DNA of 55,173 nt. Origin: Paenibacillus sp. NEAU-GSW1 (GTDB lineage Bacteria; Bacillota; Bacilli; Paenibacillales; Paenibacillaceae). Below, one piece after another: positions 8,375 to 16,791 of the stretch (its first letter is position 1; each line of letters starts with the position of its first letter). Below the pieces are notes generated by a model that did no database searches, was not told where the DNA came from, and was given only the letters and a program-made list of their open reading frames with translations. A program made the position numbers and the translations under genes. The stretch covers positions 1-55,173 of the forward strand of contig NZ_WOVL01000033.1 of assembly GCF_009737085.1 (NCBI RefSeq), in the 5' to 3' direction.

Positions 8375-8866
8375 TTAATGATACTCTTTTCCGTACAGCA
8401 CTCGATGAACTTCTCTTCCGACATATCCATAACTTGCCAGGCCATGAAAACGTGTATAACGAGGTTTATAAAGCATGCGATCTCCTTCCAAATTGTAAAA
8501 CTTATCTTGATTCTCGAAATCATCAAAAAAACCGAAGTCCATATTTGATTCTTTCTTTGTTATAGGCTGATTTTCCACCGTTTCAAAGTACCCCTGTAAC
8601 CAACCTTGAAAATTCACTACAGTTGGCGGTAACAATAATTCAGACTCATCTAATTCAGAGGGTATCTCTTTATTAATTGAAAGACAATTATATACAAATA
8701 TTAAGTTCATATTTGAAAACATGATATTTTTACTTACTATCTTCGTTTTGATTACCTTGCCAAAATAATAATGATTTTCCTTTGGTTGAATGACGAACAC
8801 ATCACCTTCCAACGGTTTCTTTCGAGACTTCTGCATGGCGATTAGTTCCGAAAACTCATCTGACAT
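8375..8866 (-). CDS. Imm26-like immunity protein, copy 1
   Basis: 163 residues; the segment KKPLEGDVFVIQPKENHYYF followed by GKVIKT matches the start of the Imm26 fold (GD-F-I-P-…-YYFGKV), a family that neutralises nuclease-type polymorphic toxins. The protein is soluble. About three-quarters of the residues are identical by eye, without gaps, to the gene at 32528-33019. No toxin gene is adjacent. Family assignment is from the N-terminal pattern; the function is inferred. Confidence 0.6.
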   Translation of the reverse strand: MSDEFSELIAMQKSRKKPLEGDVFVIQPKENHYYFGKVIKTKIVSKNIMFSNMNLIFVYNCLSINKEIPSELDESELLLPPTVVNFQGWLQGYFETVENQPITKKESNMDFGFFDDFENQDKFYNLEGDRMLYKPRYTRFHGLASYGYVGREVHRVLYGKEYH

Positions 8867-8965
8867 CCTTAGATTCTCCTCTCCAATAACTTATTTAGTT
8901 CTCCCCTTAATAAAACTTTCAGCCCATGCAACGAGTGGTCATTCTAATATTGGTTCTATAGATAG

Positions 8966-9013
8966 ATATGCTATTTACTTTTATTCTGAAGTTGGCCGCC
9001 GTTCTTTATCATA
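8966..9013. repeat. upstream segment shared with the second Imm26-like gene
   Basis: Bases around ATGCTATTTACTTTTATTCT at 8970 and the following GCCGCCGTTCTTT recur upstream of the paralogous gene at about 33066-33110 (ATGCTATTTACTTTATTCGG and GCTGCCGTTCTTT). The duplicated unit thus extended beyond the coding sequence. Confidence 0.5.
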
Positions 9014-9113
9014 CCATTACTTATCAATATTATACTGCTCCATAGGCTCAACAGAAAGCAAGTCAACAGGCTCGACAAAAGGCTCGTAATCGTCTTAAAT
9101 AGTATAAAAATGA

Positions 9114-9144
9114 GAAAAAGACGAGCAAGCAGCTCGTCTTTTTC
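9114..9144. terminator. terminator of the ABC transporter operon
   Basis: GAAAAAGACGAGC, loop AAGCA, then GCTCGTCTTTTTC: a perfect 13-base stem with T-runs on both strands. It lies 80 bases after the stop of the minus-strand permease. Confidence 0.85.
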
Positions 9145-9223
9145 AGACCATACATTCAGTTTACCCCACTACTGTTGGCTGAGTTCATTAAGAACTACTT
9201 CTATTTGATCGAGATCCTTTTCC

Positions 9224-11476
9224 CTATTCCACTCTCGATTTTAACGCATCTGCCATTGAAATCCGCGCGATTTTCTTTTTGCTTAATGCTTTTGATAATT
9301 CAAAGATCAGATAAATCATGACGAATCCGACAGCTACGTAAACATAATCTACCTTCACGGGCATAATAAAGCTCGTTGAAGCAGCTATAGAGCCGTACAT
9401 TGCCTTTAAGGAAGAGAGCAGCAACGGTACACCGATGATGAATCCAAGCAGTACGATGATCGTGGAGCTGTTAAGAATAAGGGAATAAACCTCTTTCTTC
9501 CGATAGCCCAGCACCTTCATTAGCGAGATGTTGTCCTTGTTCTCCTCGATGATTAGAGATGTAACGACGTAGATCACGAACAGCCCGATGATAAAGGATA
9601 GGATGGAAATGACGCCGAACATCGCCTGCATCGGTCCGGTCAAGGATTTGAATGCCTGTTGAAGTTCGTCGGAAGACGAAGTGCTTAGCAGACTGTCCTC
9701 TGCCAATTCGAGCGGCTGCTGACTCCATAGTCCTAAATAGCTGTCCGCAGGGTACCCCAGCATCTCGTTAAATGCCGACAGAGGCAGATAGATAAATTCA
9801 CCAATATAGCTGTCGGCTATCGCTTCGATCGTAATCGTGTAGGATTTGGAATCCAATTTGCCTGCGATTTCGATCGGTTCATGAAGCTTGATTTTCAGCC
9901 GGTCTGCCAACGGTTTCGTAACGATTACTTTATCGAAGGTCAACGGCTTGCCGTCCGGGTCTTTGAACGATAACGATTGCGAAGATGGTTCGACCCCATA
10001 TACCGTAAAGCCGTCATTATCGCCCGATTCCCTCATAAACGGCGCCGCCGAGAATGCTTCGCCTCCCTCCATTGGTTTACCTTCCTGCAGTTTGTTAAAC
10101 CAATACTCATGCTTAAACTTATAAGCCGCTTCGTAGGTGTCCTTCATCAAGAAATCCATCGAGCTCTTTAGAGTGAATCCCAGCAACAGCAGCATCGTAG
10201 CCATTGTTACGCCAAGCAAGAGGAAGATGCTTCTTGGTATGCTTCTCAACTGCTCACGGACTTTGAATTTCGTCGAGAACTTCAGCTTGTTCAAATTCAA
10301 TCGTCTTTCTATAAAGCCGACCTTGCGTGTATCCTCTCCCCCTCGCAGAAGCTGGACCGGCGTATGGCCGAGCGATTTGCGGATGGTGATATAGACGCTT
10401 GCGAGCAGCAGAACAATAGGAAGCAAAAGACTAATCGCGAGATGTGCAGTATTGACTTTTACAGATGCAATCGGAATATTAAAATACCCTACCATGTAAG
10501 TAAGCATAGGATTTAATGCGGCGAGCCCAAGCGCCGTTCCGGCAATGCCCCCGGCAGCGGCGACAATGGACGGATACCAGAGATAATGACTCATGATTTC
10601 GCTTTTTCGATAGCCTTGAGCGTAGAGAGTTCCAATAATGACGGCCTCTCGCTTCATCATTCGCCGCATAACGACAGCCGTCAGCAAACAGGTTAAGAGC
10701 AGGATAGCGACCGGCATCAGGGATCCTATGTTTTTCATGTTATTCATCTTTGCAGTGGCCAACGTCACTCTTGGATTCTCGTTCGTGTTCGTCCACTTCA
10801 GTATTACGATTTGCTCGTTTTTCAGATAACTCTTCAATTCCTCGAGCCGATGCTCCTCATCCCCTTCATCGTCTACCACTTTCACGCTATAAAAGCGATT
10901 ATCTGTTTGAAACTCGGTAAAATCGTCCTTTCCGATGACGGCAATCCCGAAAGAACCCGGTGAATTCAGCACGTCGGTTTCCTTTTTCACCGGATAAATG
11001 TAGTTCGGAAGCGACATGAAACCTGTTACCTTAAACTTCCTGTCATGGATGTCGATTGTATCCCCGATGTCAATATGGTTCGCTTTAGCGTATGCCGGAT
11101 CGACCAAAGTATCGTTTCCGGCTAACGGCTTGCCTTCGATGACCGCATACTTATTGACCTTCGTCATTTCAGCAAATACTCGAAGCGTCCGTTCCTCCGA
11201 AGCGGCATAGTCGAATGATTCGCCTTCCTCGATCAGCAAGCCAAACTTTGATTCAAGCTCCGCGATATTGCTAAGCCTCTTATCGGCAACAAAGCTGGCG
11301 TCTTCCTGGACATAGTCATTCACGAAAGCCAAAGTGCCGGAATCTGTGTTGTAGCTGGTCTGATTCATCAACGTATAAAGCAGGCAGCTAAGCACAATCA
11401 ACACGATCGACCCCAGATACTGGGCTTTGCTTTCCAGTATCGTTCTGCTTACCTTCTTGTTAATGATCATCACCAT
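9224..11476 (-). CDS. FtsX-family ABC transporter permease
   Basis: 750 residues in MacB/FtsX layout: one N-terminal membrane segment (residues 18-37), a long exterior domain (about 40-240), three membrane segments (about 250-365), a second membrane and exterior block (about 415-610), and three terminal segments (about 630-735). Such permeases move lipids, lipoproteins or peptides, or act as mechanical transducers, with a partner ATPase. Its start overlaps the ATPase stop by 7 bases, GGAAGG precedes the ATG, and a strong terminator closes the operon. The substrate is unknown; antimicrobial-peptide resistance or lipoprotein release would fit the family. Confidence 0.88.
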   Translation of the reverse strand: MVMIINKKVSRTILESKAQYLGSIVLIVLSCLLYTLMNQTSYNTDSGTLAFVNDYVQEDASFVADKRLSNIAELESKFGLLIEEGESFDYAASEERTLRVFAEMTKVNKYAVIEGKPLAGNDTLVDPAYAKANHIDIGDTIDIHDRKFKVTGFMSLPNYIYPVKKETDVLNSPGSFGIAVIGKDDFTEFQTDNRFYSVKVVDDEGDEEHRLEELKSYLKNEQIVILKWTNTNENPRVTLATAKMNNMKNIGSLMPVAILLLTCLLTAVVMRRMMKREAVIIGTLYAQGYRKSEIMSHYLWYPSIVAAAGGIAGTALGLAALNPMLTYMVGYFNIPIASVKVNTAHLAISLLLPIVLLLASVYITIRKSLGHTPVQLLRGGEDTRKVGFIERRLNLNKLKFSTKFKVREQLRSIPRSIFLLLGVTMATMLLLLGFTLKSSMDFLMKDTYEAAYKFKHEYWFNKLQEGKPMEGGEAFSAAPFMRESGDNDGFTVYGVEPSSQSLSFKDPDGKPLTFDKVIVTKPLADRLKIKLHEPIEIAGKLDSKSYTITIEAIADSYIGEFIYLPLSAFNEMLGYPADSYLGLWSQQPLELAEDSLLSTSSSDELQQAFKSLTGPMQAMFGVISILSFIIGLFVIYVVTSLIIEENKDNISLMKVLGYRKKEVYSLILNSSTIIVLLGFIIGVPLLLSSLKAMYGSIAASTSFIMPVKVDYVYVAVGFVMIYLIFELSKALSKKKIARISMADALKSRVE

Positions 11477-12168
11477 TCAATCCCTTCCGCAGGGACAATT
11501 GCTTCGTTAACGAAGCTTTCTACGATTTCTCCGCTTCTAACTTTGTACACCCTGTGCGCCATCGCGCTAATCGCTGTATTGTGGGTAATCATGAGAATCG
11601 TCGTGCCGAAATCTTGATTGATTTGCTGCAGAAGCTTTAGTATCTCTCTCGAGGTTTGAAAATCAAGCGCACCTGTAGGCTCATCGCACAACAACAGCTT
11701 GGGATTTTTGACGACCGCTCTGGCAATGGAAACTCGTTGTTGTTCCCCGCCGCTTAACTCCTTCGGAAATCGGGCTTTCTTCTCCAACATGCCAACGGCC
11801 TTCAATACTTGGTCAATATTTAAAGGAGACTTGCTGATATTCGAGACAACTTCCACGTTCTCGCCAACGGTCAGGTTAGGGATCAAATTGTAAAATTGAA
11901 AAATAAAGCCGACCCGCTCTCTTCGATACTCCACCAGCTGATTATCGTTTAAGCTGGAAACATCGACGCCGTCTACGGTCACTTTGCCCGAATTGGCACG
12001 GTCGATTCCGCCTAAAATATTGAGCAGCGTTGATTTGCCGGAGCCCGACGGTCCTAGAATAACCCCGATATCTCCACGATCGAGTCCCAAGTCGACTCCT
12101 TTTAGCACGGTTGTGATTACGTCCGCTGAATCGTAGCTTTTTGTAACGTTTTCCGCATGTACGAACAT
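11470..12168 (-). CDS. ABC transporter ATPase (MacB/LolD type)
   Basis: 232 residues with Walker A GPSGSGKST (39-47), the signature LSGGEQQRVSIARA, Walker B LLLCDEPTGALD and the following H-loop (MITHN). The LolD/MacB pattern with PTGALD matches an FtsX-type permease partner, which is the overlapping next gene. The start codon follows the TetR stop without a gap, so TetR, ATPase and permease form one transcript. It would power the permease at the inner face of the membrane. Confidence 0.93.
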   Translation of the reverse strand: MFVHAENVTKSYDSADVITTVLKGVDLGLDRGDIGVILGPSGSGKSTLLNILGGIDRANSGKVTVDGVDVSSLNDNQLVEYRRERVGFIFQFYNLIPNLTVGENVEVVSNISKSPLNIDQVLKAVGMLEKKARFPKELSGGEQQRVSIARAVVKNPKLLLCDEPTGALDFQTSREILKLLQQINQDFGTTILMITHNTAISAMAHRVYKVRSGEIVESFVNEAIVPAEGIEW

Positions 12169-12813
12169 TTATTTCACTCCCATTCCGTTTAAGATTAATG
12201 CATACAGCGATTTAAGCTCACTTTTGTATTTCTCCAAGTGTTCATCGGATAGCTCTTTCCCGCTTTCTTTAACCTGGTTAAGAAAATATTCTTTAAACCG
12301 GAAAGTTGCACCAGATAGAAATAGGACTAGCATATGGTCGTCAATGTCTTTTCTAAAATAGCCATTAGTCTGACCGTCCTTAATCAATTTAAGCAATACA
12401 AGCTCCGAAGCCACTCGCATGGTATCCCTGGTTTCGGCTGCAACGGGATTGAACGTTCCAAGCAGTACTTCTTGCAGGAACAAGGCAATTTCATGCTCCT
12501 CTTTGACTTGAATCCATGCATGATCCAACGTAACATTGATCATCTCGAAGAATCCGCCATTATTGGATTGAAATGGCATAAAATGACTGTATTTCTTCAT
12601 AAGCAGCTCCAATGACCAGCGGACCGAATGCAATAGAATTTCTTTTTTATCGTCGAAATATTGATAGATACTGCCTTTGGCAATGCCAGCTTGTTTTGCA
12701 ATCGCCCCCACGTTCCCGCGTTCGAAGCCATACGTTAAAAATTCGTGAATGGCCGCCCTCATCACTTTTTCCTGTTTTTCTTCGCTCAAATTCAGAAATG
12801 TTTCTTTCGGCAT
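12169..12813 (-). CDS. TetR-family repressor of the ABC transporter operon
   Basis: The N-terminal helix-turn-helix (residues 27-46, GNVGAIAKQAGIAKGSIYQY) is followed by FDDKKEILL, the classic TetR junction; the C-terminal half is helical and would bind the inducer. It is first in the operon, and a palindrome 65 bases upstream is a good autoregulatory operator. The likely role is to hold the transporter off until a toxic compound appears. Confidence 0.92.
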   Translation of the reverse strand: MPKETFLNLSEEKQEKVMRAAIHEFLTYGFERGNVGAIAKQAGIAKGSIYQYFDDKKEILLHSVRWSLELLMKKYSHFMPFQSNNGGFFEMINVTLDHAWIQVKEEHEIALFLQEVLLGTFNPVAAETRDTMRVASELVLLKLIKDGQTNGYFRKDIDDHMLVLFLSGATFRFKEYFLNQVKESGKELSDEHLEKYKSELKSLYALILNGMGVK

Positions 12814-12877
12814 CCTTTCACTCCTTCATGAACCGATTAAAAGCGGCCATGTCGTTGATTCGGCGTCTTGCAGCCAT

Positions 12878-12893
12878 ATGACCGGCCAGTCAT
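12878..12893. promoter_or_regulatory. palindromic TetR operator
   Basis: ATGACCGGCCAGTCAT reads almost the same on both strands, and symmetry continues outward (CAT before, GTG after) with only transition changes. It lies 65 bases upstream of the TetR start. Confidence 0.7.
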
Positions 12894-13061
12894 GTGCTAA
12901 TCATATCCTCCTTCGCAGTTCAATGTAAAACGCTAGAAAGTCGGACTAAATGGGAAAATCCGCCTTTTTGGTGAATAAATCCGTTTAAACACAATCGGCT
13001 CGTTAAGTTGGCCTATTCTCGCTTACTTTTTCGCCGTTTTTCAATGGTTAGAAAAAGCAAA

Positions 13062-13087
13062 AACCACATCCTCATGCGGATGTGGTT
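13062..13087 (-). terminator. hairpin terminator for the small ORF region
   Basis: AACCACATCC, loop, GGATGTGGTT; read on the minus strand it is followed by TTTGCTTTTTC. It lies about 50 bases beyond the stop of the tiny ORF at 13137, which supports transcription of that ORF. 12894-13061 holds nothing else I recognise. Confidence 0.65.
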
Positions 13088-13136
13088 GATGTCGGCCAAG
13101 GCAGCAATAGGTGGATCATAAATTATCCGTACCGCA

Positions 13137-13217
13137 TTATGTTGCGCCGCTAAACAAAAATATGAAAAGCTGCATCATTCCAATCGTATTGATGTAAACC
13201 GTGAAGAAGGTGTCCAT
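13137..13217 (-). CDS. possible 26-residue membrane peptide
   Basis: ATG at 13217 is preceded by GAGAAGG with 6 bases spacing, and the frame runs 26 codons to TAA at 13137. The peptide is mostly hydrophobic (MDTFFTVYINTIGMMQLFIF and then LFSGAT), the size of one membrane span. A terminator follows downstream on the same strand. It could be a small membrane protein or the remnant of a larger gene. Confidence 0.45.
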   Translation of the reverse strand: MDTFFTVYINTIGMMQLFIFLFSGAT

Positions 13218-13290
13218 GTGTAACCTTCTCAACAAATCTAAAACTCTTATCAACTAAGATACGATATGCTCTTCTTCACTTAAGAAACTT

Positions 13291-13395
13291 CTAAATAGCC
13301 TTACCTCTACCAAAGAGATTCACAGTCATAAAAACGATGATTATAGCTAGAGCTGTAGTCGTTAGGATTAATATAGCTTTCGAACTCTTCATCAT
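13291..13395 (-). CDS. possible 34-residue membrane peptide
   Basis: A frame from ATG at 13395 gives a basic start (MMKSSK), a single hydrophobic span (AILILTTTALAIIIVFMTV) and a basic tail (GRGKAI). It lies just after the XRE gene on the same strand and could be the last gene of that operon. There is no convincing ribosome site, so it is a candidate only. Confidence 0.35.
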   Translation of the reverse strand: MMKSSKAILILTTTALAIIIVFMTVNLFGRGKAI

Positions 13396-13434
13396 TACTT
13401 ACATCTGCGACGTTCGGCGGTTTTTGTATTTTAT

Positions 13435-13638
13435 TCAATCCTGACGATACTCGAGAATATCTCCAGGCTGGCAATCGAGTGCTTTGCAGATCGCTTCGAG
13501 TGTTGAGATTCGAATGGCTTTCGCTTTACCGTTTTTAAGTATCGACAGGTTCGCCATTGTAATGCCGACTTTCTCCGATAGCTGAGTAACGCTCATTTTC
13601 CGCTTTGCAAGCATGACGTCAATGTTAACCACTATCAT
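13435..13638 (-). CDS. XRE-family HTH regulator (YozG-like)
   Basis: A 67-residue single-domain Cro/CI-type regulator: residues 14-50 form the helix-turn-helix (KMSVTQLSEKVGITMANLSI, then LEAICKALDCQPGDIL), ending in the usual DILEY. Its ATG overlaps the stop of the upstream DUF2975 gene by four bases, so the two are translationally coupled. In B. subtilis the same pair is yoaS-yozG. It probably regulates its own operon. Confidence 0.9.
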   Translation of the reverse strand: MIVVNIDVMLAKRKMSVTQLSEKVGITMANLSILKNGKAKAIRISTLEAICKALDCQPGDILEYRQD

Positions 13639-14108
13639 ACGGTCAACTCCTGTTCTTCTTTGAGCTCGATCGCGTTTTTGAGCAGTTTCTCAAGAACTGC
13701 GGCAAATACTGCGATTACGACTGGCGCACAGGTTATAATTAGCCCGATGACCATTACGCCTGGTGCATCTGCGCCGTCAGCTACAAAGTAGAAAAGCGGG
13801 AGGTTACATGCAAACATGAGTGATACGACAACCGCCGCTCGCTTTATTTTCTTAAGCGCTAAAACAGAGGTTTGCGAAAAAGCGGTATTTGTATCGATGT
13901 ACCTAAGTAGCTTAAATGCCTGAAGTAGCGTAAATAAATACGCAATAGACGCCACATACGCAGCCAAAGCGGAAAGATAAACTTTAATATCCGGGAAATC
14001 CGGCATCATACTATGCGCCATCGCTGGGAGTCCATAAAAACACATCACTAATGCAGGAATTGCCATAACAACCAGAACAACTTTTAAAAAGAGCGTCTCT
14101 TTTTTCAT
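13635..14108 (-). CDS. DUF2975 membrane protein (YoaS-like)
   Basis: 157 residues with four predicted membrane segments (about 7-29, 43-66, 90-112 and 118-143). The linker after the second segment, LLRYIDTNTAFSQTSVLALKKIKRA, carries the conserved feature of the family. It is coupled to the downstream XRE gene, the normal DUF2975 arrangement. The family's function is unknown; a membrane sensor or target paired with its regulator is the usual proposal. Confidence 0.88.
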   Translation of the reverse strand: MKKETLFLKVVLVVMAIPALVMCFYGLPAMAHSMMPDFPDIKVYLSALAAYVASIAYLFTLLQAFKLLRYIDTNTAFSQTSVLALKKIKRAAVVVSLMFACNLPLFYFVADGADAPGVMVIGLIITCAPVVIAVFAAVLEKLLKNAIELKEEQELTV

Positions 14109-14206
14109 CTATTTCACCTCATTTTTGATCTTATCACTATATTTATCGTTTCACAATAAAAATGTATTGTTTACTCTGTTTGAGCCCAATAAGTAGTTAA
14201 TCGCGA

Positions 14207-14278
14207 AAATGATTAAACTATCCTGACCTTTCATACAACAAAAAGCAGCCGTACGTAAAGCTCCGGCTGCTGTCGTGT
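14207..14278. repeat. E repeat (box A plus stem-loop)
   Basis: ATTAAACTATCCTGACCTTT at 14212-14231 is a variant box A. GCAGCCG at 14245-14251 pairs with CGGCTGC at 14264-14270, framed by ACAACA and TGTCGTGTTG. Confidence 0.55.
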
Positions 14279-14280
14279 TG

Positions 14281-14475
14281 GTTTAGATGTAAATTCTTAT
14301 TCCTTTTAAAATTGAAATAAATTTTTAAAATGAGAAATAGTAAATTATTGTACCACATATTGGAACTATTTATGAGTTGTTTTACCTCGCTTGAAATACT
14401 AAGTTTTTTCTTATGAGTATCCCACCACCCTGGATATTCGTCGCAGCCAATGATTCTTTTTTCTTTCCCATGTAG
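14281..14475 (-). other. probable remnant of a minus-strand hypothetical gene
   Basis: Read on the minus strand this stretch stays open and coding-like (GCDEYPGWWDTHKKKLSISS, then EVKQLINSSNMW) but has no start in its proper context; the frame simply continues into the next repeat hairpin. It looks like the 3' part of a lost gene between two E hairpins. No family recognised. Confidence 0.3.
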
Positions 14476-14597
14476 AAACAAGGAGCAAGACCCACGGCGA
14501 TCTTGCTCCTTGTTTGTTGGATTTGTGTCATTCAACTTCATCCTAGGATCACATGGCCAGCTGCCGCGGTGTACATTCAAATATCGTTTCCCGTTAG
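14476..14597. repeat. E repeat, target of the IS110 insertion
   Basis: AAACAAGGAGCAAGA at 14476-14490 pairs perfectly with TCTTGCTCCTTGTTT at 14501-14515. Box B is cut after ATATCGTTTCCCGTTAG (14581-14597), where the IS110 element starts. The second half of a box (CTTAATGAA) is found at 15691 beyond the element. Confidence 0.65.
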
Positions 14598-15690
14598 AAT
14601 TCCTGTAAAACGAATAACTTGGAGTTTGAACAAAAACGAGCGCCTCTGTACGATGGGATTACGCAACGGGTCAAAGCCCTTAAAATCCACATCAGAAGGT
14701 CGCTCTATCATGAAGTTTAAAGCACAAGACAAGCAAAATCAACTCATTGAAAACATTACCGTTTATCATTTAGTCATCGGCGTAGATATCGCCCAAGAAG
14801 CCCATGTAGCCCGCGCTGTCAGTTTTCGCGGGATTGCTCTGGGAACTCCACTCGAGTTCGGTAACCATCGTGAAGGGTTCGATCTGTTCGAACGCTGGAT
14901 CCAAGATCTACTCAAATCCTACAAACTTAGCAGCATCATAGTTGGCATGGAACCCTCTGGTCACTACTAGTTCAGCCTAGCAGGTTGGCTCCTCGATCAA
15001 GGTATCGATCCTGTTCTGGTTAACCCTCATCTCGTCAAAAAGAACAAGGAAAACCGGGATAATACTCCGTCTAAAAGTGACCATAAAGATGCTCTTGTCA
15101 TTGCTCTTGGGCAATTGCTAGAAGAAATTGACATGGCCCAGCGCCAGCTTGAACAAATTAAACACGAGCTCCAACTCATTCTTGAGCGTATTCCTTATGC
15201 ACAGAAGCTCCTTGAAATACGAGGCGTCAATGTAACGAATCTAGCTGGTGTACTCGGTGAGGCTGGTGATCTAAGCGGATATACACACGGAAATGCTTTG
15301 CTTCGTCATGCCGGGTTAAATCTAGCTGAAGCTTGTTTAGGGAAATGCCGAGGAAAGATGGTGCTCAGCAAACGGGGCCGGCCACGTTTACGTCATTTTC
15401 TTTATCGTTCCGTTAGAAAGACCGACCTCCACCCCTTAGTTAAGATGTGACGAAGGAATGAAAGGGCTATGACCCGTTGAGACATGGGAGCGAGAATCAC
15501 TAAGGCGAAGTGGAGACGTGCGCATTATGGAACAATATGGGTGATTACTATTCACCCTTTATTTCCGCATGCCCAGTTCTCTATCCCGTAACCACAGTCT
15601 CCTCCACCATCCATTTCTTCAATTTAACTAGAGGATGAAATCCTGCGAATTCATGAGTCTGAGTGAGGAAACTGAATCATTTCGAGGGAG
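14598..15690 (+). mobile_element. IS110-family element, inactive
   Basis: The left boundary is set by the E box ending in CCGTTAG at 14597, shared with the remnant copy at 7707. The right boundary is proposed at 15690 because the next bases CTTAATGAA complete the E box. Between are a 112-base leading non-coding end, a broken DEDD transposase and about 240 bases of trailing DNA. The terminal stretch AACTGAATCATTTCGAGGGA recurs near 46328. There are no inverted terminal repeats, as expected for IS110. Confidence 0.7.
14710..15450 (+). pseudogene. IS110-family DEDD transposase, amber mutation and internal deletion
   Basis: The N-terminal RuvC-like part is recognisable: first Asp in GVDIAQEAHVA, Glu in GMEPSGHY, and the D-x2-D pair in SDHKDALVIA. 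A TAG at 14968-14970 replaces the Trp codon usual after GHY, and the frame then continues. After DALVIA at about 15103 the text jumps to LGQLLEEIDMAQRQLEQIKH, so the middle of the protein is missing. The Transposase_20 domain (RGVNVTNLAGVLGEAGDLSG, then NALLRHAGL) follows, and the end after RHFLYRSV is also disrupted. It cannot make an active recombinase. Confidence 0.88.
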
Positions 15691-15721
15691 CTTAATGAAG
15701 ATCGGATCGAGGGCCTAAGGG

Positions 15722-15748
15722 CCCGATGCGTGAACATGATGTTATCTG
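15722..15748. repeat. short segment repeated at 25390
   Basis: GCCCGATGCGTGAACATGAT at 15721, continuing GTTAT, recurs with two changes at about 25390-25413 (GCCCGATGCGTAAATATGAT, GTTAT). At the second site it borders SLH-domain debris. Its nature is unclear. The DNA between the IS end and the GNAT gene holds nothing else recognisable. Confidence 0.4.
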
Positions 15749-15797
15749 ATGGTTGCGCCTTCTCCGATTAAACTACATTCATCTTTATTCATTATTC

Positions 15798-16205
15798 CTA
15801 TCTGATACACATGGCTTTGAACCCATTGCTCTCTGCTTCAAATCCAAATTTCTTATAGTAATTATCATTACCAGGCGTTGCTACTAGCGTTGGAACTAAT
15901 TCATTCTCTTTTAATAATTCCATAAGTTCAGTCATTATTTTTGATCCAATTCCATGTCTTCGATAATTGGGGTGAACGATCATCTTTAATATATATGCAT
16001 GTCTTATTCCATCCGAAATTACTTGAACAAATCCAATTAATTGGTTATCGTCATATCTTCTTGCTGTTATCCATCCCCATGTACTACGAATTGAATTGTC
16101 CAATCGTTCATGGGGTTCGACTTGCCAATTATTTGTTCTAAAAAGCTCATTCAATTCTAATGAGTTCAATTCTCCATTTCTAGTTATTCTGATATCTTGC
16201 AACAC
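15798..16205 (-). CDS. GNAT-family N-acetyltransferase
   Basis: An acetyl-CoA-dependent acetyltransferase fold: motif A VHPNYRRHGIGSKIM holds the R-x2-G-x-G acetyl-CoA loop, and NDNYYKKFGFE forms the C-terminal motif B. The acceptor is unknown. The frame is open to a TTG at 16223, but GGAG at 16212-16215 sits correctly only for the GTG at 16205, which I prefer. It is a single gene, about 100 bases from the IS110 insertion. Confidence 0.85.
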   Translation of the reverse strand: MLQDIRITRNGELNSLELNELFRTNNWQVEPHERLDNSIRSTWGWITARRYDDNQLIGFVQVISDGIRHAYILKMIVHPNYRRHGIGSKIMTELMELLKENELVPTLVATPGNDNYYKKFGFEAESNGFKAMCIR

Positions 16206-16331
16206 AATCATCTCCAGTGCCAAAGTAATTGAATGGCTCTTGTTTATATAACAGCACTTGCGTAAGTTTCAGATAACATCTTATTCGTGAACTTCACAAA
16301 TTCTCAGTACCTGAAGTATTCGTGAAGTGAT

Positions 16332-16516
16332 TGAATTATCCTGCCCGATAGCTTAATAAATCTTGAATTTTCGGGTATCACGGGGCTGTATAGAAGTTCT
16401 TGTCCTAATACGGCTTTGTATAGAAGATCTTGTCTTGAGCTCACGCAAGAACTTCTATACAAAAAAAGCCGCAGTTTATGCGACTTCCGTTGTATATATG
16501 TTCTTGACGTCCGACA
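16332..16516. repeat. E box A plus full PE element
   Basis: Box A: ATTATCCTGCCCGATAGCTT. PE body: leader TTGAATTTTCGGGTATCACG, arm TGTATAGAAGTTCTTGTC at 16387-16404, a second direct arm at 16417-16434, inverse arm CAAGAACTTCTATACA at 16446-16461, an internal hairpin around GCCGC and GCGAC, and third arm TGTATATATGTTCTTGACGT at 16491-16510. This is the longest copy. Confidence 0.75.
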
Positions 16517-16552
16517 TGGACTGTTTCACAATCATCCGTTCGTCTCGTGCAC

Positions 16553-16718
16553 CTAAATAAGTTTAAATGCCACTCGATTAAATGTATCGCTCTCCTTTCT
16601 CCCGTTAAATAAGTAAGATGGATGTGCGACCGGACAAATCGTCACCTCGTTGTACGGAATCAAATCTAGTCCTCCATTCGATCCGACGCCTACCCATCCA
16701 ACGACACATGCAGAACAT
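16553..16718 (-). pseudogene. 3' remnant of a hypothetical (immunity-type) gene
   Basis: On the minus strand an open frame without start codon reads GWVGVGSNGGLDLIPYNEVT, then CPVAHPSYLFNGRKESDTFN, and ends RVAFKLI-stop at 16553. The glycine-rich GSNGG-D pattern followed by a short tail resembles the end of SMI1/KNR4-like immunity proteins, but similarity is weak. The upstream part of the gene is missing. Confidence 0.35.
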
Positions 16719-16791
16719 TTAACTGAATGGGCTTAAGCCGCTTCCCATATCTTCATTCTCCATACACTAACCCTGTACATTATTACTTTTA

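Noticed and set aside
14218..14580. A 120-codon minus-strand frame as a gene.
   Set aside because: It runs through two repeat hairpins and has no ribosome site; only its middle looks like gene debris.
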